A stretch of DNA of 15,633 nt from Thermaceae bacterium (GCA_027023345.1 JALVVO010000062.1:1-15633), one strand, 5' to 3'. Positions 5,258-13,426 are shown, counted from the first letter of the stretch. The notes: generated by a model from the sequence alone, not told the origin. Numbers and translations are program-made.

Positions 5258-6442
5258 ATGCAAGCCGACGGTCTATGGTTCGAACCGAGCGAGGACGAGC
5301 GGGCCCTCCTCGGCGCGGTCGAGGCCTTCTTGAAGGACCGGGTCGTCCCCACCGCCGACGCGCGCGACCGCGAGGGCGTCTTCCCCGAGGCGCTCGTCAA
5401 GGAGCTCGCCGAGCTCGGGGTCTTCGGCCTCATGGTGCCCGAGGAATACGGCGGCCTCGGCCTCCCCGCCCCCACCGCCATGCGCATCGTCGAGGCCATC
5501 GGCTACGCCGACGGCGCCCTCGGCCTCACCGTGGCCAGCCACAACTCGCTGGCCACCGGCCACGTGCTCCTCGCCGGCAACGAAGCGCAAAAACGGCACT
5601 TCCTTCCCAAGCTCGCCTCCGGCGAGTGGCTGGGAGCTTGGGCCCTGACCGAGCCCCACGCGGGCTCCGACGCCGCCGCCCTCAAGACCCGGGCGGAGCC
5701 CGCAAACGGGGGCTTTCGGCTCTTTGGCACCAAGCAGTTCATCACCCAGGGCTCGGTGGCCGGGGCCTACGTGGTCATGGCCCGCACCGACCCCGCCCCC
5801 GAGGGCAAGCGGCACCGGGGCATCAGCGCCTTCGTCTTCGAGCGGCCAAAGGAGGGCCAGGGGTTCGCCATCGGCCGCAAGGAGGAAAAGCTCGGCCTCC
5901 GCGCCTCCGACACCGCCCAGCTCGTCTTCGACGGCCTCTTCGTGCCCGAGGAGGCCCTGCTCGGCGAGCGGGGCCGGGCCTTTTACGACGTCCTCCAGGT
6001 CCTCGACGGCGGCCGGGTGGGCATCGCCGCCCTGAGCGTGGGAATCGGCCAGGCCGCCCTCGACCTCGCCGCCCGCTACAGCACCGAGCGCACCGCCTTC
6101 GGCCGGCCGATCGCCGCCTTCGAGGGGGTCTCCTTCAAGCTCGCCGACATGGCCACCGAGCTCGAGGCCGCGCGCCTCCTCTACCTCAAGGCGGCCGCCC
6201 TGAAAGAAGCCGGCCGCCCCTACACCCTGGCCGCGGCCCAGGCCAAGCTCTTCGCCAGCGAGGCCGCGACCCGCGCCGCCAACGCCGCCATCCAGATCCT
6301 CGGCGGCTACGGCTACACCCTCGACTACCCCGCCCAGCGCTACTGGCGCGACGCCCGGCTGATGGAGATCGGCGAGGGCACGAGCGAGATCCTGAGGCTG
6401 GTGATTGCGCGGGAGGTGCTCAAGGCGTTAAACGGAGCTTGA
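5258..6442 (+). CDS. Acyl-CoA dehydrogenase (FAD-dependent)
   Basis: The enzyme introduces a trans-2 double bond into acyl-CoA, the first step of beta-oxidation, passing electrons to an electron-transfer flavoprotein. The 394-aa length is normal. An N-terminal helical domain is followed by the middle beta domain with WALTEPHAGSDAAALKTRA and GTKQFITQGSVAGAYVVMART, both FAD- and substrate-contacting. The C-terminal helical domain carries YSTERTAFGRPIAAFEGVSF and ILGGYGYTLDYPAQRYWRDAR. The catalytic base is E373 in IGEGTSEI, in the position used by short- and medium-chain enzymes and butyryl-CoA dehydrogenase rather than the isovaleryl type. Chain length cannot be read with certainty. The gene stands alone, 42 bp after the translin-family gene, with its own leaderless promoter. 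Confidence 0.95.
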   Translation: MQADGLWFEPSEDERALLGAVEAFLKDRVVPTADARDREGVFPEALVKELAELGVFGLMVPEEYGGLGLPAPTAMRIVEAIGYADGALGLTVASHNSLATGHVLLAGNEAQKRHFLPKLASGEWLGAWALTEPHAGSDAAALKTRAEPANGGFRLFGTKQFITQGSVAGAYVVMARTDPAPEGKRHRGISAFVFERPKEGQGFAIGRKEEKLGLRASDTAQLVFDGLFVPEEALLGERGRAFYDVLQVLDGGRVGIAALSVGIGQAALDLAARYSTERTAFGRPIAAFEGVSFKLADMATELEAARLLYLKAAALKEAGRPYTLAAAQAKLFASEAATRAANAAIQILGGYGYTLDYPAQRYWRDARLMEIGEGTSEILRLVIAREVLKALNGA

Positions 6443-6504
6443 GTGGCTCACCAAAGGCTCGAGGGGCCGGGTGAAAATCGCTTGTTCTCAAAAACGTGAG
6501 ATAC

Positions 6505-6538
6505 GCGGTTGGATCAACAAGCCCAGATCAAGAACCGC
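6505..6538. other. Imperfect inverted repeat before the lipoprotein gene
   Basis: GCGGTT (6505-6510) pairs with AACCGC (6533-6538), and GATC (6512-6515) pairs with GATC (6526-6529), around a 10-nt loop with a small internal bulge. It lies in the 169-bp gap between the acyl-CoA dehydrogenase and lipoprotein genes. It could be an operator or an RNA stem; there is no U-tract, so a terminator is unlikely. Confidence 0.3.
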
Positions 6539-6587
6539 ACATGCCTTGGGGTGTTAAATTTCGCCGACGGCCGTCAAGACTTCGTCA

Positions 6588-6593
6588 TATTAT
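6588..6593 (+). promoter_or_regulatory. Possible -10 of the lipoprotein gene
   Basis: TATTAT sits 18 nt before the ATG at 6612, with GGTGA (6601-6605) as a weak ribosome site. The -35 is unclear. Unlike its neighbours, this gene does not have the 5-6 nt leaderless spacing. Confidence 0.35.
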
Positions 6594-6611
6594 TTGGCTC
6601 GGTGACCTTCT

Positions 6612-9581
6612 ATGGGTTTGATCAGCTTGAATAACTTGAAGAAGTTTCGGGTCGGGCTTTTGCTCCTTTCTATGCTCCTTTTGTTTACGAGTTGCGGCTT
6701 GGGGGGAAATCGGCCTTCAGATGGCTCTGAAAATCTAGCGGACGTTGAAATACGAATCGATTGGCCTGCGAGCTCAAACAAGCCCCAATATTTGCCTGAT
6801 CATGCCCAAAGCATTAAGGTCGCCGTCGCCCCGAAGAGCAACCCCGCCGCGATTGCGGCAACTGTGGTTATCAACCGGCCGAACACGCGAGCGAATATCA
6901 AAGCACCGATTGGAGAAGTGATTTTTACCGCTGAAGCCTACGATCAGCCAGATGCAAGGGGTAATACAGTTGCAAGCGCGAACGTTGACTACACAGTAGT
7001 AGCAGGCAAGCCCAACGTGGTTCATTTAACACTTAGTCCAGAGATCCAAAGGGTAGAGGTCACGCTTGCAGAGAGCGACCTTTCCCCGGGGGAAACCACG
7101 CAAGCCACTGCTATCGCCTACGATCCAAGCAATAGGGTAGTCTTGGTCGCCAACTTTGAGTGGCACACCAGCGACGCCAATGTGGCAACGGTGGACCAAA
7201 ACGGCAAGGTTACTGCAGTTAATCCGGGAACTGCACGGATCATTGCAAAGGAAACCCAAAGTCAAAAGGAGGGTAGCGCGACGGTTACGGTCACCGAGAC
7301 CACGGTTGTCATCAGCAGAATTGAGCTCGGGCCAGCCTATGGCCAACTCCCAGTAGGTGGGAAGGTTAAGCTTCTGGCCACCGCTTACGACGCTCACGGA
7401 GCCTTGCTGGAAGGCGTAGAGTTTCAATGGGAGACAAGCGACCCAGGCGTGCTGGCGGTCGGCTCAGACGGGGAGGTTTTGGCCAAAACCGTTGGCACGG
7501 CCACCATTACGGTGAGCGCTGGCGGCAAGTCCGATTCGGCGACGCTCGAGGTGACTCCGGCGAGCGATGCGCCTGCAGGGGTCACTTGGCGTGCTTTGGA
7601 ACCACCGGTTTACAAAGAGGTCCGAGCCTTTGCTAGCTCTTCTTTCGGGACTGAGTACGTGACTATGGGCGGTTGGCCGTACAACCTCTTTGTTCGGGCC
7701 GGACCAGGCGAAACCTGGAGGCCGCTCTACATAAATTTGCCGGTTTATCAGATAAATAGCCTAGCTGTATCGCCTGATAATCCGGATGAACTTTGGGCTG
7801 AGACTAATCGTAAGGTTTATGTTAGCAGAAACGGCGGCTTGGTATTCAAGCTATCTCTAGACGCCAGCACAGATCTCACCCCCCTTCAATTCCATCCGCT
7901 CGATTCGAGTGTCCTATACGCCGGTTCCTACCGTTCGACGGACCGTGGCGCAACCTGGGAGCACCTGAGCAGCCCCTGCGACGCCTCGCTTGACCAACCT
8001 ACGGCAGAAGCCTGGCCTCAAGACGTAAATGTTGTTTTTTTGCACGGCAGAGCAAATGAGGGGCCTGTCTGCCGTAGTGACGATGGGGGCGCGACTTGGC
8101 AAACGCTCACTCTGCCTAACGACGCCGAGCTAAAAAGCTTCGCAATTGCGCAAAACGGAGACCTCTTCGCGCTAGGCTGGGATCCAGGGGCGCGCGAGTT
8201 TGCCCTTTACTATTCCTCGAACAAAGGGGATACGTGGGCAAAGCGCGCGACTTTGGATCCAACACACTTTTCTTACTATGTCGAAGGCCTCCTTTTAGCT
8301 GACAATGCGGGCAACACGCTATACGTTTACAAAGACGAAGTTTGGGCTTACAGTACGGACGGGGGGCAAACTTTCTCCTACACCACTTTCCCAGAGTCTT
8401 TGTGTTGCTTTAAGGTCTACGCTTATCCTGGCGCTCCAGGAACAGTCTTTGTATTGGTGCACAAAAAAAGACTTTACAGATCCGGAAACTACGGCCAAAG
8501 CTGGGACTTAGTTTTGAAGCAGGATGGTTACCCGAACTTCTTCGATCTCTACTTTGCTAATGACCGTATTTATGTTACGGGCGGGAATGGCCTTTGGGTT
8601 TCTACCAACCAAGGGGCAAGCTTCAGCCGACTACGTGAGAACCGCGGGTTGTTCTCTGTGCATTTCCTAGGTGCGGATCGCACCAATCCAGATTTGGTTG
8701 TGGCGGCTTGGTACAATCTTTACAAGAGCCAGGATGGAGGCTATAGCTGGAGTAAAGAGGGCGATATCGCGGATATTCGTGCTCTGGCGCAGACCCGCGC
8801 CGATGCTTCGAGCTGGTTTGCAATGGTAGGCGACTACGCTGATATTTGGAGCTCTGCCGACAACCTCGAATCCTTTACTTGGGTTGGCCGAGTACCGTTC
8901 CAGCGATATGCTCGAGCTCGGCTTGTACCCGGAAATACGGTCAACCTTATTTACGCGGCCATGAGCTCGCCTTCCTCGGGAATTTATCGCAGCGACGATG
9001 GGGGAGCCACGTGGCACTGGCGCTCTCAGGGTTTAGAACACACCGTGGTTTCCGACCTCGTCGTGCACCCGGACGACGATCAGTTGCTCTTCGTAGGCAC
9101 CCATCACGGGGTGTACAAAAGCGAGGACGGCGGGGAAACCTGGGTCCCCATTAACCGGGGATTAGGCAATCTAGAGGTGACGAGCCTTTGTCTTGCAGCT
9201 GACAAAAACACCCTAGTCGCTGGGACTGCGGACGGAGGGGTTTATATCTCGCTTGACCAAGGCGGAACCTGGTCTCATAGCGCAACGATCGGCAGTTACA
9301 CGGTGAGGGATGTAGCCTGCGACCCCTCCGACGCTAGCGTTATCTACGCAGCCACTATAGGCGGGGTTTACAAAAGCAGGGATAAAGGCGCCACTTGGAC
9401 CCTCGCAAGCAAAGGCTTAACCTCGCCTTTTGCAGAAAAGCTCTGGATCTCACCAGATGGGCAAACGCTATACCTGGGCACTTCGGACGTGGGCATCTTC
9501 CGAGGCACACCGAGCGACGATCAGGGGGCCGAGTTCCGAACCCAGGGCATTGAGAATTGGATTGAACGGTTAAACTTTTGA
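6612..9581 (+). CDS. Large lipoprotein with two Big_2 domains and an Asp-box (BNR/Vps10-like) propeller
   Basis: The 989-aa precursor starts with a lipoprotein signal: KK at 10-11, a Leu-rich core, and a lipobox-like FTSC with C28 as lipidation site. A beta-rich domain (about 43-142) is followed by two bacterial Ig-like (Big_2) domains (about 145-229 and 234-316), each with the ...TSD...VA/LAV...G.V...GTA.I pattern. From about 325 to the end it is a beta-propeller with some 13 Asp-box repeats of the S-x-D-x-G-x-T-W type, for example STDRGATW, SDDGGATW, STDGGQTF, SEDGGETW and SRDKGATW. Such propellers occur in sialidases, sortilin and many surface proteins; no sialidase catalytic residues are evident, so a binding or structural role on the cell surface is more likely. 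Base composition is much less GC-rich than both neighbours (27 G/C in the 60 bases from 7741, 46 in the 60 from 5461), a sign of transfer or relaxed selection. Confidence 0.9.
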   Translation: MGLISLNNLKKFRVGLLLLSMLLLFTSCGLGGNRPSDGSENLADVEIRIDWPASSNKPQYLPDHAQSIKVAVAPKSNPAAIAATVVINRPNTRANIKAPIGEVIFTAEAYDQPDARGNTVASANVDYTVVAGKPNVVHLTLSPEIQRVEVTLAESDLSPGETTQATAIAYDPSNRVVLVANFEWHTSDANVATVDQNGKVTAVNPGTARIIAKETQSQKEGSATVTVTETTVVISRIELGPAYGQLPVGGKVKLLATAYDAHGALLEGVEFQWETSDPGVLAVGSDGEVLAKTVGTATITVSAGGKSDSATLEVTPASDAPAGVTWRALEPPVYKEVRAFASSSFGTEYVTMGGWPYNLFVRAGPGETWRPLYINLPVYQINSLAVSPDNPDELWAETNRKVYVSRNGGLVFKLSLDASTDLTPLQFHPLDSSVLYAGSYRSTDRGATWEHLSSPCDASLDQPTAEAWPQDVNVVFLHGRANEGPVCRSDDGGATWQTLTLPNDAELKSFAIAQNGDLFALGWDPGAREFALYYSSNKGDTWAKRATLDPTHFSYYVEGLLLADNAGNTLYVYKDEVWAYSTDGGQTFSYTTFPESLCCFKVYAYPGAPGTVFVLVHKKRLYRSGNYGQSWDLVLKQDGYPNFFDLYFANDRIYVTGGNGLWVSTNQGASFSRLRENRGLFSVHFLGADRTNPDLVVAAWYNLYKSQDGGYSWSKEGDIADIRALAQTRADASSWFAMVGDYADIWSSADNLESFTWVGRVPFQRYARARLVPGNTVNLIYAAMSSPSSGIYRSDDGGATWHWRSQGLEHTVVSDLVVHPDDDQLLFVGTHHGVYKSEDGGETWVPINRGLGNLEVTSLCLAADKNTLVAGTADGGVYISLDQGGTWSHSATIGSYTVRDVACDPSDASVIYAATIGGVYKSRDKGATWTLASKGLTSPFAEKLWISPDGQTLYLGTSDVGIFRGTPSDDQGAEFRTQGIENWIERLNF

Positions 9582-9693
9582 GCAGAGATGAGGTGAGCTC
9601 GACGTCGTACGGCCGAAGCCCCTGGGTAACGGACCACTAGGGTGCGCCGTTCATGCCCAGTTGGGTGAAGCGATTGTAATGTACGGAGGCCAC

Positions 9694-10164
9694 ATGAAGT
9701 TTGCCATCCAGGATACCTACCCCGAGGACTTCGCCCATTGCTACGGCTGCGGCTACAAGAACCCCAAGGGGCACCGCTTCAAGACCACCTACGACGAGGC
9801 GACCGGCGAGACCGTCACCCGCTACCGCCCCGCGCCCTACCACACCGCGGTGCCCGGCTTCGTCTACGGCGGGCTGATCGCGAGCCTGATCGACTGCCAC
9901 TCCTCGGGCTCGGCGGCGATCTTCAAGCTCCTCGCCGAGGGGAAAAAGCCCGGCGAGGCCCCGGCCCCCCGGTTCGTCACCGCCCGGCTCGAGGTGGACT
10001 ACCTGAAGCCCACCCCGCTCGGTCCCGAACTTGAGGTCCGCGGCCGGGCGGTGGAGGTGAAGGACCGCAAGGTAGTGGTGGAAAGCCGCCTCCTCGCCGA
10101 CGGAGAGGAAACGGTTCGGGGCCGGGCGGTGCTGGTGCTCCTCCCCGAGACGATGCGCCGCTAA
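9694..10164 (+). CDS. PaaI-type hotdog-fold thioesterase
   Basis: The 156-aa protein is a single hotdog domain, predicted to hydrolyse acyl-CoA thioesters. It opens with the family-type CYGCGYKNPKG motif (residues 16-26). It has the central-helix segment GFVYGGLIASLIDCHSSGSAA, where D and neighbouring residues of the 4HBT/PaaI active site lie. The later strands TARLEVDYLKPTPLG and ESRLLADGEETVRGRAVLVL also fit. The usual HGG is YGG here. An earlier in-frame start exists, but ATG at 9694 is preferred because GGAGG precedes it by four nt. The substrate is unknown. It converges on the DUF262 remnant, and the stop codons overlap in the sequence CTAA. Confidence 0.88.
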   Translation: MKFAIQDTYPEDFAHCYGCGYKNPKGHRFKTTYDEATGETVTRYRPAPYHTAVPGFVYGGLIASLIDCHSSGSAAIFKLLAEGKKPGEAPAPRFVTARLEVDYLKPTPLGPELEVRGRAVEVKDRKVVVESRLLADGEETVRGRAVLVLLPETMRR

Positions 10165-10532
10165 CCGGCAAGGGCCCTGAAGCCCCGGCGGATCACCCCG
10201 GCCATCCGCCGCCGCCGCTCTTCCAAGAAGGCCGGGTAGTCCATCCCGTACCAGCCGGGCCAAAGGGCGTGCAGCTCGTACATGCGCTCGAGCTCCGCAG
10301 GGTCGAAGCGGGCCTCGAGCCCGGGCACGTAGGCGCCTGGAGGCCGGTCCCCAATCGCGAGGTTGTCGCTCCACTCGACGAGCGCGAAGTTCGCCGCCTG
10401 GTTGATGAGCCGATTCGTCGGCGGCCAGACGAAGGGACGCTGGATGTCGGGAAGCCCGATCTCGCCGATGGCGATGTCCTCGACCAGCTTTCTCAACTTG
10501 TAGCTCACCGTCTTAAAGAGCAGTTCGGCCAT
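10161..10532 (-). pseudogene. Remnant of a DUF262 (GmrSD-like) protein, internal deletion
   Basis: The 123-aa frame joins two ends of a much larger protein. Residues 1-38 (FKTVSYKLRKLVEDIAIGEI, then LPDIQRPFVWP) match the start of the DUF262 domain with its QRPFVW motif, a ParB-like NTPase/nuclease fold found in GmrS-type restriction and related defence proteins. Residues 43-123 (INQAANFALVEWSDNLAIGD, then RPPGAYVP and a helical end) resemble the extreme C-terminus of the same proteins. The several hundred residues normally between, including the rest of DUF262, are missing, with the join near residue 40. The start is taken at 10532; the frame extends to 10616 across the tRNA promoter, which argues against the longer version. 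It is most likely a decaying defence or restriction gene. Confidence 0.7.
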
Positions 10533-10587
10533 GGATGGATAAAGCTTAACGGCGGCCGCGCGGGGTCGGAGTGCAAAACCCCCGGCC

Positions 10588-10616
10588 TTGTCAAAACCCA
10601 CCGGCTTCGCTAGCAT
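10588..10616 (+). promoter_or_regulatory. Promoter of the tRNA operon
   Basis: TTGTCA (10588-10593) and TAGCAT (10611-10616) are separated by exactly 17 bp, close to the sigma-70/SigA consensus. The start of transcription should be near 10623, 38 nt before the tRNA-Gln 5' end. The leader holds a small hairpin (CCTGGC / GCCGGG). Confidence 0.75.
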
Positions 10617-10660
10617 AGGGTTTGCCTGGCTTTTTGCCGGGTAAAGCGCTGGGGTGACTT

Positions 10661-10734
10661 TGGGGCGTCGTCTAATGGCAGGACAGCGGACTCTGGATCC
10701 GCCGGTCGTGGTTCGAATCCACGCGCCCCAGCCA
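10661..10734 (+). tRNA. tRNA-Gln (anticodon CTG)
   Basis: The acceptor stem TGGGGCG pairs with CGCCCCA, the U1-A72 start being typical of tRNA-Gln. The anticodon stem GCGGA/TCCGC encloses the loop CTCTGGA with anticodon CTG. The T-loop is GTTCGAATC. Discriminator G and an encoded CCA follow. It reads CAG, the dominant Gln codon expected in such a GC-rich genome. Confidence 0.95.
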
Positions 10735-10738
10735 GCCT

Positions 10739-10813
10739 GGCCCCTTCGACTAGTGGTTAGGTCACCGGCCTTTCAAGCCGGCGGCAGGGGTTCGAGTCCC
10801 CTAGGGGTCACCA
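10739..10813 (+). tRNA. tRNA-Glu (anticodon TTC)
   Basis: GGCCCCT pairs with AGGGGTC (one G-U pair). The anticodon stem CCGGC/GCCGG encloses CTTTCAA with anticodon TTC. The T-loop is GTTCGAGTC. Discriminator A and an encoded CCA follow. It starts four nt after the tRNA-Gln CCA, so the two come from one transcript. Confidence 0.95.
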
Positions 10814-10836
10814 AGCGAGGCCCGGGCCGCGTTCTC

Positions 10837-10912
10837 GGCCCCATCGTCTAGTGGCCTAGGATACCGCCCTCTCACGGCGGAGACGGGGGTTCGAATCCCC
10901 CTGGGGTCACCA
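10837..10912 (+). tRNA. tRNA-Glu (anticodon CTC)
   Basis: GGCCCCA pairs with TGGGGTC. The anticodon stem CCGCC/GGCGG encloses CTCTCAC with anticodon CTC. The T-loop is GTTCGAATC. Discriminator A and an encoded CCA follow. It is the third gene of the tRNA operon and decodes GAG, by far the commonest Glu codon in these proteins. Confidence 0.95.
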
Positions 10913-10960
10913 GCCGAAGGGCCGCGGCCCGGGCCTCGGCCTTCCCGGAATCCTGACCTT

Positions 10961-10966
10961 TATACT
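10961..10966 (+). promoter_or_regulatory. Possible -10 of the trxB gene
   Basis: TATACT lies 23 nt before the trxB ATG at 10990, which leaves room for the GGAGG ribosome site. The expected -35 position shows no clear match. Between the last tRNA and this point, an imperfect GC-rich inverted repeat (10916-10946) may end the tRNA transcript, but it has no U-tract. Confidence 0.5.
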
Positions 10967-10989
10967 CGGATAAGGACTTGGAGGCGGCG

Positions 10990-11964
10990 ATGGAATTCAA
11001 GATCGGAGCGCTGGGTAGCACGGGCGAGAAGGACCAGACCTACGACGTGGTGATCGTAGGTGGCGGCCCCGCCGGCCTCACCGCGGGGATCTACGCGGGC
11101 CGCAGCGGGCTCAAGACGGTCATCGTAGAAAAGGGCCTTCCGGGCGGGCAGATCGCCCAGACCGACGAGGTGGAGAACTACCCCGGCTTTCCCGAGGGCA
11201 TCAGCGGTCCCGAGCTCGCCAACCGGATGGCCGAGCAGGCCAAGAAGTTCGGCGCCGAGATCGTGATGGACGAGGTCACCGGGCTCGAGGTCCAAGACGA
11301 CGGGTTTTTGGTCAAAGGCTTTGAGAAGAACTACAAAGCAAAGAGCGTGATCATCGCCACCGGCGCCAACCCCAAGAAGCTCGGCGTCCCCGGCGAGGAG
11401 AAGTTCTACGGCCGCGGGGTCTCCACCTGCGCCACCTGCGACGGCTTCTTCTACCGCGACCGCGAGGTGGTGGTGGTCGGCGGCGGCGACGCCGCGGTGG
11501 AGGAGGGCATCTACCTCACCAAGTTCGCCAAGAAGGTGACGATCATCCACCGCCGCGACGAGCTCCGGGCCAACAAGGTGGCCCAGCAGCGGGCGTTCGC
11601 CAACCCCAAGATCGAGTTCCTCTGGAGCCACGTGGTCACCGAGGTCCTGGGCGAGGACCAGGTCACCGGCGTCCGGGTCAAGAACCTGAAGACCGGCGAG
11701 GAGTACGTCTACCCCACCGACGGCGTCTTCGTCTTCATCGGCTCGGTGCCGAACACCGAGTTCCTGAAGGGCGTCGTCGAGCTCAGGCCCGACGGCTACA
11801 TCGCCGTCCGCGACGAGATCTACACCTCGGTGCCGGGGATCTTCGCCGCCGGCGACGTTGCCGACCCCATCTACAAGCAGCTCGCTACCAGCGTGGGGGC
11901 GGGCACCCGGGCGGCGATGACCGCCGAGAAGTGGCTTGCCGAGCGGGAAGAGGTCAAGGTCTGA
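10990..11964 (+). CDS. trxB: Thioredoxin reductase (NADPH)
   Basis: This is a cytoplasmic flavoenzyme that reduces thioredoxin with NADPH. The 324-aa product has the FAD dinucleotide fold VVIVGGGPAGL (20-30), the redox-active disulfide CATC at 147-150, and the NADPH fold VVVGGGDAAVEEG (161-173). HRRDELRA (187-194) has the basic residues that usually bind the 2'-phosphate of NADPH, and the second FAD motif GIFAAGDVAD is near the C-terminus. A 16-residue N-terminal extension precedes the first strand. ATG at 10990 is chosen because GGAGG (10980-10984) is five nt upstream; an in-frame TTG at 10978 would lie in front of that ribosome site. It is monocistronic, flanked by tRNAs and a convergent aldehyde dehydrogenase. 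Confidence 0.96.
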   Translation: MEFKIGALGSTGEKDQTYDVVIVGGGPAGLTAGIYAGRSGLKTVIVEKGLPGGQIAQTDEVENYPGFPEGISGPELANRMAEQAKKFGAEIVMDEVTGLEVQDDGFLVKGFEKNYKAKSVIIATGANPKKLGVPGEEKFYGRGVSTCATCDGFFYRDREVVVVGGGDAAVEEGIYLTKFAKKVTIIHRRDELRANKVAQQRAFANPKIEFLWSHVVTEVLGEDQVTGVRVKNLKTGEEYVYPTDGVFVFIGSVPNTEFLKGVVELRPDGYIAVRDEIYTSVPGIFAAGDVADPIYKQLATSVGAGTRAAMTAEKWLAEREEVKV

Positions 11965-11981
11965 ATCCGGGACGAGCACCA

Positions 11982-12003
11982 GGGGGCGGCAAAGACCGCC
12001 CCC
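11982..12003. terminator. GC-rich hairpin between convergent trxB and aldehyde dehydrogenase genes
   Basis: GGGGGCGG / CCGCCCCC form a perfect 8-bp stem around CAAAGA in the 60-bp gap between the two stop codons. Neither side has a run of T, so it is not a classic intrinsic terminator. Its place between convergent genes suggests a bidirectional stop. Confidence 0.6.
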
Positions 12004-12024
12004 GGTCGCTTATAAAGGGGCCGG

Positions 12025-13416
12025 CTAGGGCACCGGCCGCAGGTGGTAGCTCTTCACCCTCGTGAGCTGGTGATAGCCGAGCTCGGAGAGGGTGATCCCC
12101 CGCCCGGTGTCCTTGACCCCGGTCCAGGCCAGGGCGGGGTCGAGGTAGTCGGCCCGGTTCGCGAAGACGGTGCCGGTCTCGAGCGCTTCGCCGATCCGCT
12201 CGGCGCGCTCGAGGTCCCGGGTCCAGATTGAGGCGGTGAGGCCGTAGTCGGAGTCGTTCATCAGGCGGATGGCCTCCTCGTCGTCCTTCACCCTCATCAC
12301 CCCGATCACCGGGCCAAAGCTCTCCTCCTTCATCACCCGCATCGAATGGTCCACGTCCACCAGCACCTGGGGGGCGAGGTAAGGGGTGCCGGGCCTCGAG
12401 GCGGGGAAGCGGGCTTCGTCGATCAGGGCCTTCGCCCCCTTGGCCAGGGCCTCCGCGATCTGGCCACGCACGAACTCGGCGGCGGAGGTCTTGACCAGGG
12501 GGCCGAGGGTGGTCTCTTTGTCGGTGGGGTCGCCGAGCCGGTAGCCCTCGACCACCGCGACCAGTGCCTCCAGGAAGGCGTCGTAGACCTTCTCGTGGAC
12601 GTAGACCCGCTCGATCGCGGCGCAGGACTGGCCGGCGTTGAAGAAGGCCCCGTCGGCGACATTCTCAGCGGCAAACGCCAGGTCGGCGTCGTCGGCGACG
12701 TAGGCGGGGTCCTTGCCCCCGAGCTCGAGCCCCACGCCGATGAAGCGGTCTGAGGCCGCCTTCACCACCGCGTGCCCGCCCGGTACCGAGCCGGTGAAGG
12801 CGACGAAGTCCACCCGGGGGTCCTGGATCATCCGCGCCACCCGGTCGTGGTCCGCGTGCAGGTACTGGAAGACCCCCTCCGGCAGCCCGGCGGCGGCGAA
12901 GGCCTCCTGGTAGCGCTCGGCGACCAGCGGCGTCTGCGAGGAGACCTTCAAGATCACCGCGTTTCCGGCGGCGAGGGCGGGGAGGACGCTGTTTACCGAG
13001 GTGAGCCAGGGGTAGTTCCAGGGAGCGAGGACGAGGACCGTGCCCAAGGGCTCCCGCCGGATCTTGCGGCGGATCCCCGGTGCTCCCTGGGGCACGAAGT
13101 CGGAAAGCGCCCGGGGGGCGGCCTCGAGCATGTAGTCGGCCCGTTCCTTGAAGCTCCTGGAGAGCTCCCAGGGGCTGTGGGCGATGGGCCGGCCCATCTG
13201 CCAGGTGAGCTCCTCGCCGAGCTCTTCAGCCCGCTCCACGATCCAGTCCACGGCCTTCTTCAAGAGGGCGAGCCGGGCCTCGAGCGGCACCCTCCGCCAC
13301 GCGACCTGGGCGCTTTTCGCCCGCTCGAGCGCGGCCTCGATCTCGGCCTCCTCGGCGTAGGGACGCTCCAGGTAGACCGAGCCGTCCACCGGGGTGATCA
13401 CCTTGAAGGTCCGCAT
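12025..13416 (-). CDS. NAD(P)+-dependent aldehyde dehydrogenase
   Basis: The enzyme oxidises an aldehyde to the carboxylate. The 463-aa protein has the ALDH-superfamily layout: oxyanion-hole N134 (APWNYPW), cofactor lysine K157 (ILKVSSQTP), FTGS at 207-210, general base E231 (LELGGKDP) and nucleophile C265 (NAGQSC). EESFGPVIGV comes later. It is slightly shorter than the usual 480-500 aa, mostly at the N-terminus. The phosphorylating GAPDH-type signature is absent, and the substrate cannot be read. Its ATG follows the SDR stop by ten bp with GGAGGGAAGG in between, so the two form an operon. An alcohol-to-aldehyde-to-acid sequence carried out by the SDR and this enzyme is plausible. Confidence 0.93.
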   Translation of the reverse strand: MRTFKVITPVDGSVYLERPYAEEAEIEAALERAKSAQVAWRRVPLEARLALLKKAVDWIVERAEELGEELTWQMGRPIAHSPWELSRSFKERADYMLEAAPRALSDFVPQGAPGIRRKIRREPLGTVLVLAPWNYPWLTSVNSVLPALAAGNAVILKVSSQTPLVAERYQEAFAAAGLPEGVFQYLHADHDRVARMIQDPRVDFVAFTGSVPGGHAVVKAASDRFIGVGLELGGKDPAYVADDADLAFAAENVADGAFFNAGQSCAAIERVYVHEKVYDAFLEALVAVVEGYRLGDPTDKETTLGPLVKTSAAEFVRGQIAEALAKGAKALIDEARFPASRPGTPYLAPQVLVDVDHSMRVMKEESFGPVIGVMRVKDDEEAIRLMNDSDYGLTASIWTRDLERAERIGEALETGTVFANRADYLDPALAWTGVKDTGRGITLSELGYHQLTRVKSYHLRPVP

Positions 13417-13426
13417 CCTTCCCTCC

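Noticed and set aside
9661..9693. Upstream TTG start giving a 167-aa thioesterase
   Set aside because: No ribosome site precedes it, and the ATG at 9694 has GGAGG at good spacing and gives the usual family N-terminus.
10533..10616. Longer N-terminus for the DUF262 remnant
   Set aside because: It runs through the tRNA promoter on the other strand, and the added residues do not resemble the family.
10978..10989. TTG start for trxB four codons earlier
   Set aside because: It would overlap the GGAGG that serves the ATG at 10990.
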